This document shows, one piece after another, positions 34,122 through 46,558 of a stretch of 64,000 bases of DNA. The position numbers were made by a program, and so were the translations under genes. How positions within the stretch are numbered: position 1 is the stretch's first letter; each line of letters starts with the position of its first letter. The notes under the pieces are model-generated. The model had not been told where the DNA came from. It saw only the letters and a program-made list of their open reading frames with translations, and did not search any database. The stretch spans positions 46,768,032 through 46,832,031 of the forward strand of contig JABBOT010000080.1 of the NCBI GenBank assembly GCA_016165875.1, written 5' to 3'. Source of the DNA: Acanthopleura granulata. Lineage: Eukaryota > Mollusca > Polyplacophora > Chitonida > Chitonidae.

Positions 34122-35555
34122 CCAATAAAATATCATTTTCTAAGCAAGTATCTAAGCTATTATGAAAATAAAAGTTTAACGTCACCCTGTTGGTAACGTA
34201 AGGTTTTCCAAGCGAATACTTTTCTCTGAAGTGTCCACTTAAGGCTAGCAATTTTTAGGGAACCAAAGTCAGCTAAAGTGTCACACTTGGCACCGTCGAT
34301 TATCCCTTGACAAATGAGATTGGGTTCTAATCCTGAAACGGCACTAAAGCTAAGGCTTCATAGATAAGCGGAAGTCGCATGTCAGAATCTATGCACATTT
34401 GACCATTTCCGCCGTGAAACTTGTCTCTGTTGTGCTTAGAAGGATAAAAAGCGGTTGTTCACAACAACAGCATCTTATTAGTAACTCCGGAACTTCGAAG
34501 AAGTCAGTTTATTCTAAACTCAGTGTAAAGGAAAGCAAACGCATAACTTGTAGAACAACGGAATCTTCTATTTCACTTTTCACACTGATATGAATCTAGG
34601 AGTAAAAACCGACATTGACATATAAGTCATCAACCCAAACGTGCTCTCCCGATAATGAAGCTTATGAAAAACCAGTCTACACTGACGCTGTTATTCAACA
34701 TTACAGAGTTCTGAGATAAACTTGGCTCCTAGTTTTAATCTGAAAAGTAAAAATATATAAACACCGCATATTCAAACAGTAAAATAAAATGTATAAAAAA
34801 GTGAGAATACTGGTTAAATGTATTACATGAGGTCATTTAGATAATCCCATCTTTCATATAACGCTGTACGTGAAAAGACATCGAAATACGCGTATGATTC
34901 AATTATAACGCTTAGTAAATCACATCATGTCCATAGAATATACGATTAGGGAAGCGGGAAGGTTCTAAAGATGCCTTTTAAAACAAATTCTTTTTTACCG
35001 AAGTTTGCCACATTTCCTGAGTTCAGACAAAATGCTTTCTCTTTTCGATTTAATTAAGCATACAGGAGAGAAGTTCCATGTGTGAATTTCACTGCTCTGT
35101 CTGGCCTGGCAATGTGCCCATTGTCCGCCCGTACTGTCTTTTTATACGGTTGTTTTATAAACGGAAAATCCTTTTCTAAAAAACAAAAATATTTACAGGG
35201 TTTTCAGTATAATCTCCGAAACCTTGGGACGTACAACGAATTCAATATTGTGTATAAACTATGGATAATTGGTTTTTCATGGCTGTCCTGCAGAATACTT
35301 ATTTTGAAGCAAATCTTGTTGAAGCCAAAAAAAAAAAATGATACATATCATTAATGATTAGATTTTACCGAAACTCTTAACTATTGGCACCCGGAGAATG
35401 ACATTGATTCGTATGGGAAATAACCGCTGGGCCGAATACAGGGTGTGCAATTAAACATCAGTGACAAAAGCAAATAATCGCACTAAGTATCTGCTGTACT
35501 TAACCCCGTGCTACGTTCGTGAACTCATCAGTTGTGTCACTTGTATTTTTGCATC
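34122..35555. other. Gene-free stretch
   Basis: This is AT-rich unique sequence. A 90-codon plus frame at 35082-35354 ends in a run of Lys from an A9 tract and is not called. No mobile element was seen. Confidence 0.5.
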
Positions 35556-35844
35556 CTAACTTTAAATTTGTTTATTTACTTGACTGGTGTTTTACGCCGT
35601 ACTCAAGAATTTTTCACTTATACGACGGTAGCCAGCATTATGGTGGGAAGAAACCGGGCAGAGCCCGAGAGAAACCCACGACCATCCGCAGGTTGCTGGC
35701 AGACCTTCCCACGTACGGCCGGAGAGAAAGCCAGTATGAGCTGGGTTTGAACTCACAGCCACCGCATTGGTGAGAGGCTTCTGGATCATTACGCTGCGCT
35801 AGCGCGCTGACCGACTGAACCATGGAGGCCTCCTCTAACTTTAA
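35556..35844 (-). mobile_element. Full-length tRNA-derived SINE with target-site duplication
   Basis: This is the reference copy: element 35566-35834 (269 bp), flanked by perfect 10-bp duplications CTAACTTTAA at 35556-35565 and 35835-35844. On the minus strand the head contains A box TGGTTCAGTCGG (opposite 35811-35822) and B box GAGTTCAAACCC (opposite 35743-35754). They are about 56 bp apart, longer than in ordinary tRNAs and suggestive of a class II (Leu/Ser-type, long variable arm) ancestor. The body holds GGTTTCTTCCCACCATAATG and CAGTACGGCG-like blocks, and the 3' end is an AAGTAAATAAAC-type tail. SINEs of this kind are transcribed by Pol III and copied by a LINE. The perfect duplication suggests a relatively young insertion. 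Family name not assigned. Confidence 0.95.
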
Positions 35845-38458
35845 GTCACCCACACAAACCTTCTCCTTATACATTTATATACTCAAAAACCAGCGGCATG
35901 TAGTGTTCCACACTTTAAAGGCTTATTTATCCGTGAATTTTCGTCGGCCAAATCGATGTTACTAGACCTGTGTTTAATCAAATGTTTTAGGAGATCCCAA
36001 TATAACAAATTAGCGTTTAGCCAACTCTTGCCGTGATCTCCAGTTGTTCTGGGGAACAGATAGGTTATCTCAGTAGGACATGGTGCTGTGGTCCTATGAA
36101 AACGACGCGATGCCCGCAGATGAATTTCGGGCGTTAAAAATGTGGTCTCTGTTTGCTTTAGATTTTACTTTATTTATTTAACACAAATGGTTATGTTATT
36201 GATAAGTGGCTAGGACAATTTTGAGATTCTTGTCTCACTTCCTGGTGTTCAACAATAATGGCCTCATTCACCATAGCGTGTACATGTGGACGGTTGTTAA
36301 TGTTATGCTAAGCAGGCGGGTTCGTGAATACCTAGTGTTCGGGGTATAGGCCCTCACACAGCCAACACGACATCTTGTCCCATTATCAAAGATTGATATA
36401 ATCTGGACGAGTCAGTAAATTAACTGTAACTGTTCCAGATGTATTTGATAGTTTGTTCCCAGGATATGGTTGTACATAGTCCAGCTTGTAGGTAAGCGAA
36501 GTCATTTGACATTGTTTTCAAACCCATTCTGTCAGTTAATTGGATCCGTTTTACCCCATAGCTCTTCTTTAACTGGCGCGGCTCGGAATTTACTGTCGAT
36601 AACAGTTGTTTTGGAAACAGACGAGCGATTTGTTGATTACACTATACAGATGATGCCGGACACACATTGATCCTTGCGACCATATTTGTGTTATGTTGCG
36701 GTGGTTTCATTTAACAGCCCAATCGAGTCGATAACGCTGAGAATAGATGGGGTTTAAAGATCATCCGATGGCGCGTTTTAAAGCATTGGTAGTTTTTAAT
36801 CGGAGCGACAGGTTAAAGTAATTGAGTTGAGAACTGTAAATGAAGCGGTTTCCTGTCCAGGGATTAATGGCGATCAGGTTTTCGGGTTAGTTTATGGTTC
36901 TGTCGTCTTGTCTTGACGTCGCTGTTGGCTTTATCGGGATGGTCCAGTGACAACCCGGGACGTCGGCTAGACAGTCGTGTTTACGCAACGTTTAATAGAT
37001 AGCACCAAGAACCACGTCTTTCATCTCAAGGACGTCTTGTCCAAAACTGATAAATATGTCTCTAAGCCCCAGTAACACGGATCTCTAAAGGTATCACTCA
37101 GAAGAACATTAATTCTGAAAAAGAAACAACTGCCTCAATAATTTACTTGGGTTGCTCGCTGACCAGATCTGCCATGTGTAAATATTGCGTGCGAATGGAG
37201 AAAGTGTCCAATCATTAACGAGCTTCGGCTCCAGGACAGGGATTTATAGTCTTGCAGATTGACAGAACTTTGGAGTCCACCACTGATCTGGCAAGTCATT
37301 CATCATCCGCATTTTAAGACAATTAAATTGTTTTATTAATGACGCTAATAATACTCCGTAGTTCTTGTGTGTGCTCCATAGCATGAAGGCGTGGTGCTCT
37401 AGCACTTCTCTGTCTGTGCATCTCGGTCAAGGCTTACATCGAGACCAGCAGTTCGTTGATATCAAAAGGAAAGTGTTTTTGCAACAAATTGAATGTTTCC
37501 ACGCGACAACCATTTTCGTGATACCCGAGACAAATAAATATCAAATATCAGGTCAACGTTGCGAGCCAGAAAAAAGTAACGTTTCGTCAATTCCATGTAA
37601 TAAAATAGAAGTTCAATCTGATTCCAGGATGTCATTTTCTAATGGACCCTTAATCGGATTAAAGTTCGTAGAATATGGTCATATAAAATCCTTTATAACA
37701 GGCCATTACATTGCAGTCCAAGGCCTATGACATTTTTGTTTTATAACATTGATTCGACATTTAGTTAGTATTCCTAGTTGTGTTATGTATTACACTTACC
37801 TTATGTACTGTATTTCTGTATTAATTTATGTTTTTAATTAAATTTCATAAGTATTTTCGTCCGAAGCTATTCGAGAGGCTAACCTCGAGCTCCTTGTCGA
37901 TGTGTAACATGATACCGATTCGCTATCTTGATGGGTTCATGAAATATTTCAAGTTCAAGTCACAATCTTTTGACCTTTAGATTGTATTGATTTTATTTAT
38001 TCTGTTACTTTACTTGCTAAGTAGTATATCTTTGCAAATCAGCTGTTTGTTGTGAAAATGCCGAAATCAAGGAAACACAGCTGTACAAGGCTTCTTGTAT
38101 CCAAGGACAAATTAATACTGATCTAAAGCTATAGGCACTTTAACAAGACAAAAAAAACATGCATTTGCCAGTCACAAATTGAGTTATATGTTAATTTGTC
38201 CTTTCGCTGTAAACTGACGGGTGTAATGTATCCGCTTGAATTTAAATTCTCAACTTGTGTGCTGTAACGATTATCACGCCAAGTTTGGGTCAGTCTTATG
38301 CATACCTCTCCCTTTTTATGTTATCTCCTGATTAGATATCTCTTCCAACAGGCTCTTGAATGACTTAGCACACTCTCTATTATTTGTGCTTTTTTGAGAA
38401 GCAGTCGTGGAAATAAAATGTCAATTTAGTAAGCATTTATAGAAAAATAAATCGGCAA
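35845..38458. other. Long gene-free stretch
   Basis: No repeat array or RNA gene is seen. A plus frame of 121 codons (37365-37730; first in-frame ATG near 37383) has an ordinary amino-acid mix, but no motif, start context or family I recognise. The stretch 36710-36920 has little obvious repeat character and could be a conserved non-coding block, though this cannot be judged without other genomes. Confidence 0.4.
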
Positions 38459-38713
38459 ATGCTTCTCCTGAAGCCTGCACAGATTCTTAACCGGGTCAGA
38501 TTTTCATGCTCATCTACATTCTAGTTACCTTGTTCGGTGTATGATGCTTCTCGTGAAACCTGCGCAGATTCTTAACCCGTCCAGATTTCCATGCTCATCT
38601 ACATTCTAGTTACCTTGTTCGGTGTATGATGCTTCTCGTGAAACCTGCGCAGATTCTTAACCGGGCCAGATTTTCATGCTCATCTACATTCTAGTTACCT
38701 TGTTCGGTGTATG
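38459..38713. repeat. Tandem triplication, 85-bp unit
   Basis: Three units start at 38459, 38544 and 38629, all exactly 85 bp. They begin ATGCTTCTCGTGAAACCTGC and end TACCTTGTTCGGTGTATG. Units 2 and 3 differ at only a few positions. Unit 1 differs mainly in its first 25 bp (CTCCTGAAGCCTGCACAG). The duplication of units 2 and 3 is therefore the most recent. ATGCTCATCTACATTCTAGT is identical in all three. Confidence 0.97.
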
Positions 38714-41700
38714 ATGTATTCCTTCTTCTACCTTATGATATGATGAAAATCCTTTTTACCACGTCTACCAGGCCATGATTTTTGGCTTTGTCTTCAGGCA
38801 ATTAGTCTACAAATTTTGCAGATGCGCATTGTTTTTTTTTTCACTTACACTCAGATGTAGCCCTATACATTTTCTCTCATCCATATTCACGTTTTATTGA
38901 GCGAACCGACAGTTCGGGTCAACGATCATTTCTAACATCCAGACAACGGTCGTAACTGGATCCTTCTCACCATTTTTATCCCCACTATTTTATGGGATGC
39001 AGGATCAAATTATTCTACAGGAAACTCAATAAGTGACCCAGGCTGCCAGCGATCAGTGGCATTTGGTAATCAGCATGCTGTGATAAATGCACAACACACG
39101 ACACAGAATACAAGGACGCTATCTAATCTCTGATCACAGCTATGTGTTTTTGCGCTTCACGTTTGAAACTAAGGTATTTTAACATTTTGTGAGCTGATTT
39201 GTTTGTCGTTTCGTTATCTCAAACTATATTTAAATTATATTACAAGAAACATATACCGGCTCCTTTTTCAATCTGTCAAAATGGTTTGTTTTGTATGTAT
39301 GTGCTAGATCTAGGGTCTTTAGGAAACATGCATACGTGGTTTCGTAAAGCCAGATATCATTCCCCATCCAATGTGTAAACGTTGTGCACACCTCAGTGTG
39401 GCACATACCAGCCCCGATTTACGTTCGGAAATACAAGCATTATAGGCTGTGCTCCTACAGGATTAATTACTGCTGTGGGTGTACGTAATTGACACTGGGT
39501 CAGCCATTGATCAGAAAGGATCTCCAAATGACATTCCCACATTTCCCATAGGGCATGGCGGCGTTGCTTGTGCCGCGGGTTTGCTAGACAACACAGGTAT
39601 TACCCACCGTTATTGGCCGCAAAGTGAAGTTGTAGAGGCCGTATATTGACCGGGAGAGGTGCAATTTCCGCCTTGCAAGTCAATTTTTAACAAGAACGTG
39701 TTCGGTGAGAGAATATCTCGAGGTCAGTATTATGTAATGAGTTCGATTTTTTGTTGTTTGCTTTTTTGTTGTTTTTTTTTTAAAGTAGGAATTTTTTAGG
39801 AAGCCATTTATTAGGTTCATTCGAATGATACCAGCGGTGTGTGATGATACATGCACCCAAGTTGCCCCTGTCTACAAGAGTATACGTCCGTACACTGACC
39901 CTGAGGGCCTTAAGCGTCAATCGTCGCAACATCAGGGAGATGAGGATGAACAAACAGTGTTCGCCAGTTGTTACGCTCCTCTGAAGCAGGACTTTGGGTC
40001 GAGAGCGTTACCAAACCGTCTTCATACTTTGTATCAGACTTAATTCACCGCCCTTGTTTACTGAAACAATATTTAAACTCCCACTACCCTGCTGTCTGAC
40101 TTATTCATCCACCAGAGATCATTCTCCTCCAAGACCTTAAACACTCTTCGGAAGGTATGCTTTCAGACAAAACCTAATGCCAGGAAAAGACTTAATTTGG
40201 ATGTGGCCATCGTCCTAAGAGATCAAACACTCGACTGTGAGATATATCGGATTTGTAACTTTTCTCAGGTAGAGGTATGAGTCTCCGAAAGGCGACCGTT
40301 GTGAAATCGGAGCGGATATTAGCCTGAAGGGGAACACAGATGGAGGCACCTGACAATAATCTCCGTTAGAGTAGTTTCGAGGGTTAATTAAATTAACCCT
40401 TAGCATAGCCTATATCACGTTAACAAATCTATGGCGTGTCACTGGGGTTTTGTTCTTCCAATATTTGATTCATTTTATCTCGAATAATTTATTGCCCAAC
40501 ATGATTTTTAGTCCAAGTAAAATTAAGGGAATTTTAAACATGAGGAAAAAACGGCCTTGACTAGTGCTGACCAGTCATTTGTGCGTGTTTAAAGGAAAGC
40601 TTTGTTCATCCAATGGTGCATGTGTATAGCCTGTTGTATCCTGCTCCTAGGTCACTAGATAGCATCTAATTTAGTCCTAACCAAGTAGAAATACGCTTCT
40701 CGATGTTAGAGACCTGCCCAGGAACCGATATCACCAGGATGTCGATTCTGGGACGCAATTTCCTACAAATGTGCGCTTTGAAACCTATAAAATTGTATTA
40801 GCCTGGCAAAAGTCCACCGGAAATGCAACCCAAATAAAACAGTTTGGCGAAGGAAGTGCTACGGTTATACCCAGAGAAGAATTAACCTTTATTGGCTGAT
40901 CCAAAGTGACATTTAACTTTATTGGCGTTACTCTGTAAATACAGACAACTGCGCAGGTCTGTGCCAGAACCAGTTCATCTTTAATGCGTTTGAAATGAAT
41001 GAGAAAGGATGGGATTAATGGAATGATTCAGATCTAACGATTTTATCCTTACAGTGGCTGCGGTGGCCAAAACATTTCGAACATTTACTTACAAAAGCAA
41101 AAACAAAAGCACATTTCCCAACTTTTTATTCGAAAAATACATTTTGGAGCATTTGAAATACCTTCATATGACAATTCCGGAGGTGAAAACTGAGATGTGA
41201 AGCCAGACTGTTGTCACACAGCAGACACATCCCGCATATTTTTTTCTTCTATATCTAATTCTTCTGGCAATAGTTTAAGTTTCTACTATATTTGCTTTCC
41301 GGTCATCTCAATGTACGTCGTCTGCAAATTAAAATAACTGATATCATTGATCGACAGTGCATGTGGATTTTGACAGCTACTAATGTTTCAATATTTGATG
41401 CCTGAACCGTCGCAAGTAAATTGCCTTCAGCATACATTAACTGCCCCGTTCTTTTAACTGTTCTGTTCATAAAACGTACCCCTGTCATATTAGTACTATA
41501 TTATAGGATCCCGAAGAAAGCATTGGTCAAATATATAAATATGTAATTTTGTCATATCCCGAATGGTCTTGACTATCACACGAATACTGTTCTAGTGTAA
41601 GATATACATCGAATTCATTGTAATCTTTTCACGGTGTCTATCTCAAAACGTCAAAGCATCCCACAAAGCCTCCAAGAGGCGAATTTATTAACATATACAG

Positions 41701-42011
41701 TGGAGATTGTTCCTCTCTCCACCAAACGATCTCCTGCTTTTCTCTGTCTTTGTGGGTTGTTTTTTAAATTCCCTGTCAGTATCATTTCTGTCATGTTATA
41801 ACAGTGTCTCCCTGTATTAGGATGGCCTGCAAGTTGATATTTTTGGAGGTTGACTCAGTGGAATCCTGCGTTGAAGACACAAGACACGACTCCCCCCACG
41901 CCCCCTCCTCTCAACTGCCCGAACGCACACCCAGTCCAGCACTTGGCCTTTTGACTTACGGTGAGTGCTAAGCACTTTTACAGTCACTAGCATGTGCCAA
42001 CTCGAGCCAGT
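38714..42011. other. Long gene-free stretch
   Basis: No repeat array or mobile element is recognised. A plus frame of 72 codons with a real ATG (39825-40043) is polar and protein-like (for example HQGDEDEQTVFASC), but it has a poor start context and no known family, so it is left uncalled. T-rich runs occur at 39750-39785. Confidence 0.4.
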
Positions 42012-42028
42012 CCGGAACCACTCGGCCA
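42012..42028 (-). other. tRNA-Leu/Ser-like A box, probable SINE relic
   Basis: The minus strand reads TGGCCGAGTGGTTCCGG, close to the A box and D arm of leucine and serine tRNAs (TGGCCGAGTGGTTAAGG, from general knowledge). I find no matching B box at the right distance downstream on the minus strand, so this is not an intact tRNA. A decayed tRNA-derived SINE head is the simplest reading. Confidence 0.35.
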
Positions 42029-44589
42029 TTGCAGTGCTGTCAACGTGTTTCTTCACCGGGGACATCAGGTCTACTCAAATCGGTATCCGATACACATGTG
42101 ACAATTGTAACAGGTATGAACAGTTTCTCCTTTCTCACATGGTTAGCGCATATCCTAGGTTTCCGAAGAAAATGGGAGAAAATGTAATTTCGGATTTCAA
42201 CAGTACTTAGATCTGTCCTAAAAATTACAAGACTGAGGGCAGGCATTTGATTTCCAAATTAGTGAAGGTGGTGTCTTGTAACCACGCTAACTCTATGCTG
42301 TTTTCCCCTTGACTCTCCGATCTTAAAGGTTATTTTATTCGAAACAATCAGACCGAACACTATTTACTAGCGAGGTACCTTAACACTGTTTCATCAAAAG
42401 GAGTCAATACAACCATAAAACGGACATGCTGTGGTAATAAGATTCGCGTAGCACAATATCTGAAAGACAATGGTATTGACAACTATGAGCAGAATGCATT
42501 GTGTCATGTGATTGTTAGCTGTCGCCGTGCCATGTGTTTCATTGACCCCACGTCAGTCTCAAATAGTCATACTTCACCTATTATTCCCAATGTTATATAA
42601 ACCCCCACTAATCAATTTGCTCTCCGGTGAGAAACAGGTAAAGTGAAGTTTGCACTGTTCCAGAATCTTGCTTTGCCGTTGTAATGAAGGATTGATATCG
42701 AATACAGTGTGACACTGGTCTCCTATACGATCTTGTCTTTTATAAGACATGGATTATGATATCAGATAGTGTAGTGTATATAATCTTGACGTGAGGATTT
42801 TTCTCCATAAATTCACAAAAAGCGAACGTGCATTTCGTTTGTCTTTACTTCAACAGAAAGATAGATTTTGACAGGCACGATTTGTTGTCAAATGGGACCA
42901 CTCTATCAGCAGATTTTGGACATAATCCTGCTTTTTGGCTGAAGTCGCTTGGATACCCTTTTTTATCTTTGCAAACGCCTATAATTAACGATAGAGGCAA
43001 AGGATTTGAGAATCGAGCGATGGAATGGCTGAGTCATTAAGATAATGGCCATGTTCTCTCCAGCTTCTGTTTTGCCCGGACGCGTCATCCTGGAATTTGG
43101 CCTGTGTTCTCGGGCTAGATTCCACAGTTTGTCCAGGAGGTCACTGTTGATCCTTGCGTTCCTGGGAGACATTTAGCCAGCGGGACAGGCCGATCTGGAA
43201 TCCTCGTTAAGCCAGCATACCTATTCACAACACAAGATAGTCAATCAGGATTAAGTGAACGTATGCATGCTGGGGTAATTGCCAGTTACATGGACCTTAG
43301 TAATACGTCAGGGTCGAGATATGCTTTCCTGTCATCTGTTCCTTAAGACGCCATCAGTCTTAACAGCCTATCGATGGAATAAAATTCACGTAGGGAGATC
43401 AACTAAAAGGCTTCAGTCTGCATGCAGAAGAAAGGGTTTAAAACACAGAGATAAATATGCCTTAGGCGGGACGAAGTCTTTCCCAGAAGCGGTAACAGCA
43501 AGTTTTTACTCTAAAGTTTCCTTAGTCGTGAATCTTTTGTAAGAAATTTTGGTTCTGAGTGTGGTCTTATAAATTTGTGGACTCCCTGTTAATTCGTATC
43601 TACGAATAATCTGTGGTTCTGGAAGACAGCTATGATCTTCACGATTGTTCACGGCTTATCACCTATTTGTGGAAAAGCGAAAGATTTAAACAATTCTGAC
43701 ATCACAACCTTTGAGCAGCACTTAAAGGTATCCCCCAAAGTATATTTGCCGTTAAAGTACACGACTTTAGTAATGGAGAAAAAAATCCTTGCATACGCAT
43801 AGAAACATTCGAACCATACCATCTTCTTCTTACTTTTACGTCATAAAAAAAACATGAGGACAAAGGAAAAATTGTTATTTGCTCCACCTCCGTACACTAT
43901 AAATATTCATGTCGCTTCGCGAATAAACAGAATATTCATGTATAGGCAACATGGCGTTTGCTTTGAACTATTGTTTATGCGACAGGCTGGAATGAAACAT
44001 TGCTCATTTAATTCATTAATTATTAACATTTCTAAGGAAAATGGTTCGAAACAGAAAAGTATAGCCCGGGGTGTTCACCGCAGAGAATAAGGTGAAGGAC
44101 CGCGCTTTCAAGAACAGGCACGTGTGTTTTGAAGTAATATGTGTATATCGAGGAAGTGTTAGCTTAATCGATCCAGGTGTTACTGTGACCTCTAATATTA
44201 TTTCTGATATCCGATTACCGCTGTGCTTGTTGACATCGTTCGGCTAACTGCATTCCCCTCACAGCATGAGGCCTAGCTGCAATCGCTCAATCATTTAGAC
44301 TTAGCTTTATATCCTCATGCGTGTATGTAATTCTGCTTCACTGCACACTGGAAACAAATGAGCATGTCTGTTCTAACACCTACATGGAACAAATATGAAC
44401 GACTGTAGTTAACGCATGACGGTTATGTCTTAGTTTTTATCAGACTCCATGTGTAGTTCATGCCAAGAATTTCGACTGCTTCTTCCTGGCATCTCACGAC
44501 TGGTTCATTTTTGCGCGCAATAATGTTTAATGAACAAATAATGTCACATGAACAAGTAATGTCTAATGCATGCACGTTTCTCACTGACT
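42029..44589. other. Long gene-free stretch
   Basis: This is unique sequence. An 87-codon plus frame (43279-43542) is basic and unremarkable. AATATTCATG occurs twice around 43900-43940, flanking a TTCGCGAA palindrome. No gene is called. Confidence 0.45.
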
Positions 44590-44880
44590 GTTTGACCTAT
44601 AGATCTTTAACATAGACTGGCTGACAGTGGAGGCGTTTCTCATGAGTTGCCTTTTCCTTGCCCTACCTTTTCACGTACGGTGATTAATAGAAGTTGAACT
44701 ACTTTTCCATCAGCTGTTTGACTTTGCTATAGACACACAGACTGCTTGACACTGAAGACGCTTCTCATGGGTAGCCTTCCCATGCATAGATCTATGTTCA
44801 TCGAGTCATTTGTTCTGTATAGATTTTTACCATGAACTCGTTGCCACTGAACAGGATTTCGTGAACCTCCGTTAGTCTAC
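44590..44880. repeat. Diverged tandem repeat, ~125-bp unit, 2-3 copies
   Basis: The order CTGTTTGAC, TATAGA, AGACTGGCTGACAGTGGAGG and CGTTTCTCATGAGTTGCC at 44587-44655 recurs with changes at 44714-44785 (AGACTGCTTGACACTGAAGA, CGCTTCTCATGGGTAGCC). A weaker third copy near 44800-44880 retains GTTGCCACTGAACAGG. The copies are old and carry indels. Confidence 0.65.
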
Positions 44881-44956
44881 GTGTTCATTATGAAAGCTGA
44901 TCCTGACATCTATAGATATAAATATATACATTTATTATCTCCAAAACACGTAAATC

Positions 44957-45152
44957 ATTCAATTTAATTTTTTTCACTCTTGGTATTTTACGCCTTACTG
45001 AAGAATATTTCATACGACAGCGGTCAACATTATGGAGAGAGGAGGCCTGGCCTAGCCCGAGGGAAACCTACGACCATCCGCAGGTTGCTGGCAAACCTTG
45101 CCACCTACGGCCCGGGATTCAATCGGGCTGTGCCAGGTTTCCTCAGTTCACC
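44957..45152 (-). mobile_element. 5'-truncated SINE joined to an inverted SINE fragment
   Basis: The minus-oriented copy spans 44964-45116 with GGTATTTTACGCC, GAAGAATATTTCATACGACA and ACGACCATCCGCAGGTTGCT. ATTCAAT flanks it at 44957-44963 and 45117-45123, a possible 7-bp target duplication. Directly after this, 45124-45152 reads CGGGCTGTGCCAGGTTTCCT, which is the same core in the opposite orientation (compare CGGGCTCTGCCCGGTTTCCT). The locus therefore contains a short foldback of SINE sequence. No tRNA head is present. Confidence 0.75.
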
Positions 45153-46459
45153 TTAGTTTAGGTGCAGGTCTAATATCACAATGTGATAAAATATTAATGC
45201 TTTTATATAATTTAGGTTATTTGGCATATTAGAGCCAATTGGCCAAGGTAAGTAGGTCGAAATTTTGAAATTCCAAATAATTTAGTCTTTAAATATTTAT
45301 TGCTACCGCAGAAATTTGTTATCAAAGAATGGTCACTGTAAGCCTCACTAGAGACGAAACGATTGCAGTTGTGTGAGCATAAAACTGCGATTTGTTGAAA
45401 CACTCGGGTATCGTCCACAGTTCCATCACAAGTCCATTTACAGGGATTTTTTTTTCTGTGAGAAAAAAAAACGTAAATAAAACATACACGATGTGTTGGG
45501 AATATGAACCTAACGTGTTACATAGGTTCATCTATAAACATCACCCGGTGGATTTCACGCAAATAGAGCCTGTAAAAACATTGACTAAAGTGAATCGATC
45601 AATACCATCATACCCTTTGCTAAGCTAAAAAAGTTTGATGTCCATATACAAAGGACGAGTGTAATTTCCTCATACAAACCATAGTCTTCAGCCAAATCCC
45701 CTGTTGGGTAGAAAATGGTAATATTCACGAAACGGAAAAGAGTACCGGTAGTTGGCAAAAATGTGCCGTAAGCAGTTACCCAGGAGACACGCGCTGGAGA
45801 ACTAGTAGACTGTTGCTAATGCTAGCTAAGAGCGCCCTTTGTCTTTAAGCACTGTCTACATAGTCTTTACATGAATTCTGCACTTGTCCCATCATACATA
45901 GTAACCTCGGGGCACATCTGGCCGGGAATCCGTCTGAGTCTTTTCTGTAATTAGCTTACATCCACGAGTAATCCTATGGACGTGTATGCATCTGATTTGC
46001 GTTGAACCACACCCATTTCTTGTCTTTAGGAAGATGACCTACTTCCACACGGCCCCGGGAGATGTGATGGGATTATTTATATGTAAATGTACTCTCAAGA
46101 TGGTTACTCACCCTATTAGCATTGCCACCAGTTTTGACACCTCTGGCTTTCGTACCCAGGAATGGTCTCTGAAACAACCGGGCGGAGAAATGCTGTAGTT
46201 AACTGTAGTTAGACTGACCGGTACCTGTCTGGTGTGGACAGACAGCTGAGGAGGGGCTGTCAGTCGTCGAGGCGTTGTGTCTGAGCAACGGATCTTTATC
46301 GCCTGTTGATGATGACCACCATCCGTAAAGGGCCATGGTCTCCTTTCTTTTGTTAAGTAGTCTACTTAACGCAAGATTTAAACCATAAAACCTATTATCT
46401 TATCTGACTTTGGGGAAAGTTATGAGACTGACTTTCCCTGCTTCGTTACCGCAGTACAA
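45153..46459. other. Gene-free stretch with an A/T hairpin
   Basis: At 45447-45471, T9CT, a GTG loop and AGA9 form a perfect 11-bp stem. A second perfect hairpin, GTTAAGTA with TACTTAAC around GTC, lies at 46352-46370. No gene is recognised. Frames around 45212-45628 overlap the hairpin on both strands and are not called. Confidence 0.5.
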
Positions 46460-46558
46460 TGGCCGAGTGATCAGAGTGTCGGTTTCTTATATGTGTATAA
46501 ACCACACACATGTCATTCCTGAGATTGTTAGTAAGGGAGCCAATCTTACTTCGGATCC
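46460..46558 (+). other. Possible tRNA-derived SINE head
   Basis: TGGCCGAGTGATCAGAGTG at 46460-46478 looks like a tRNA A box of Leu/Ser type. ACTTCGGATCC at 46548-46558 matches 8 of 11 positions of the B-box consensus. The spacing of about 77 bp is too long for a tRNA gene. Downstream, AGTAAGG-GCCAATCTT-CTTC occurs twice, about 83 bp apart. A decayed SINE head is possible. Confidence 0.25.

Noticed and set aside
35519..35874. Four frames of 65-84 codons on both strands
   Set aside because: All are translations of the full-length SINE.
37365..37730. 121-codon plus frame with ordinary composition
   Set aside because: The first in-frame start lacks good context, and no domain, acceptor or donor was convincing.
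39825..40043. 72-codon plus frame with a true ATG
   Set aside because: Start context is poor (C at -3) and the product is unrecognised.
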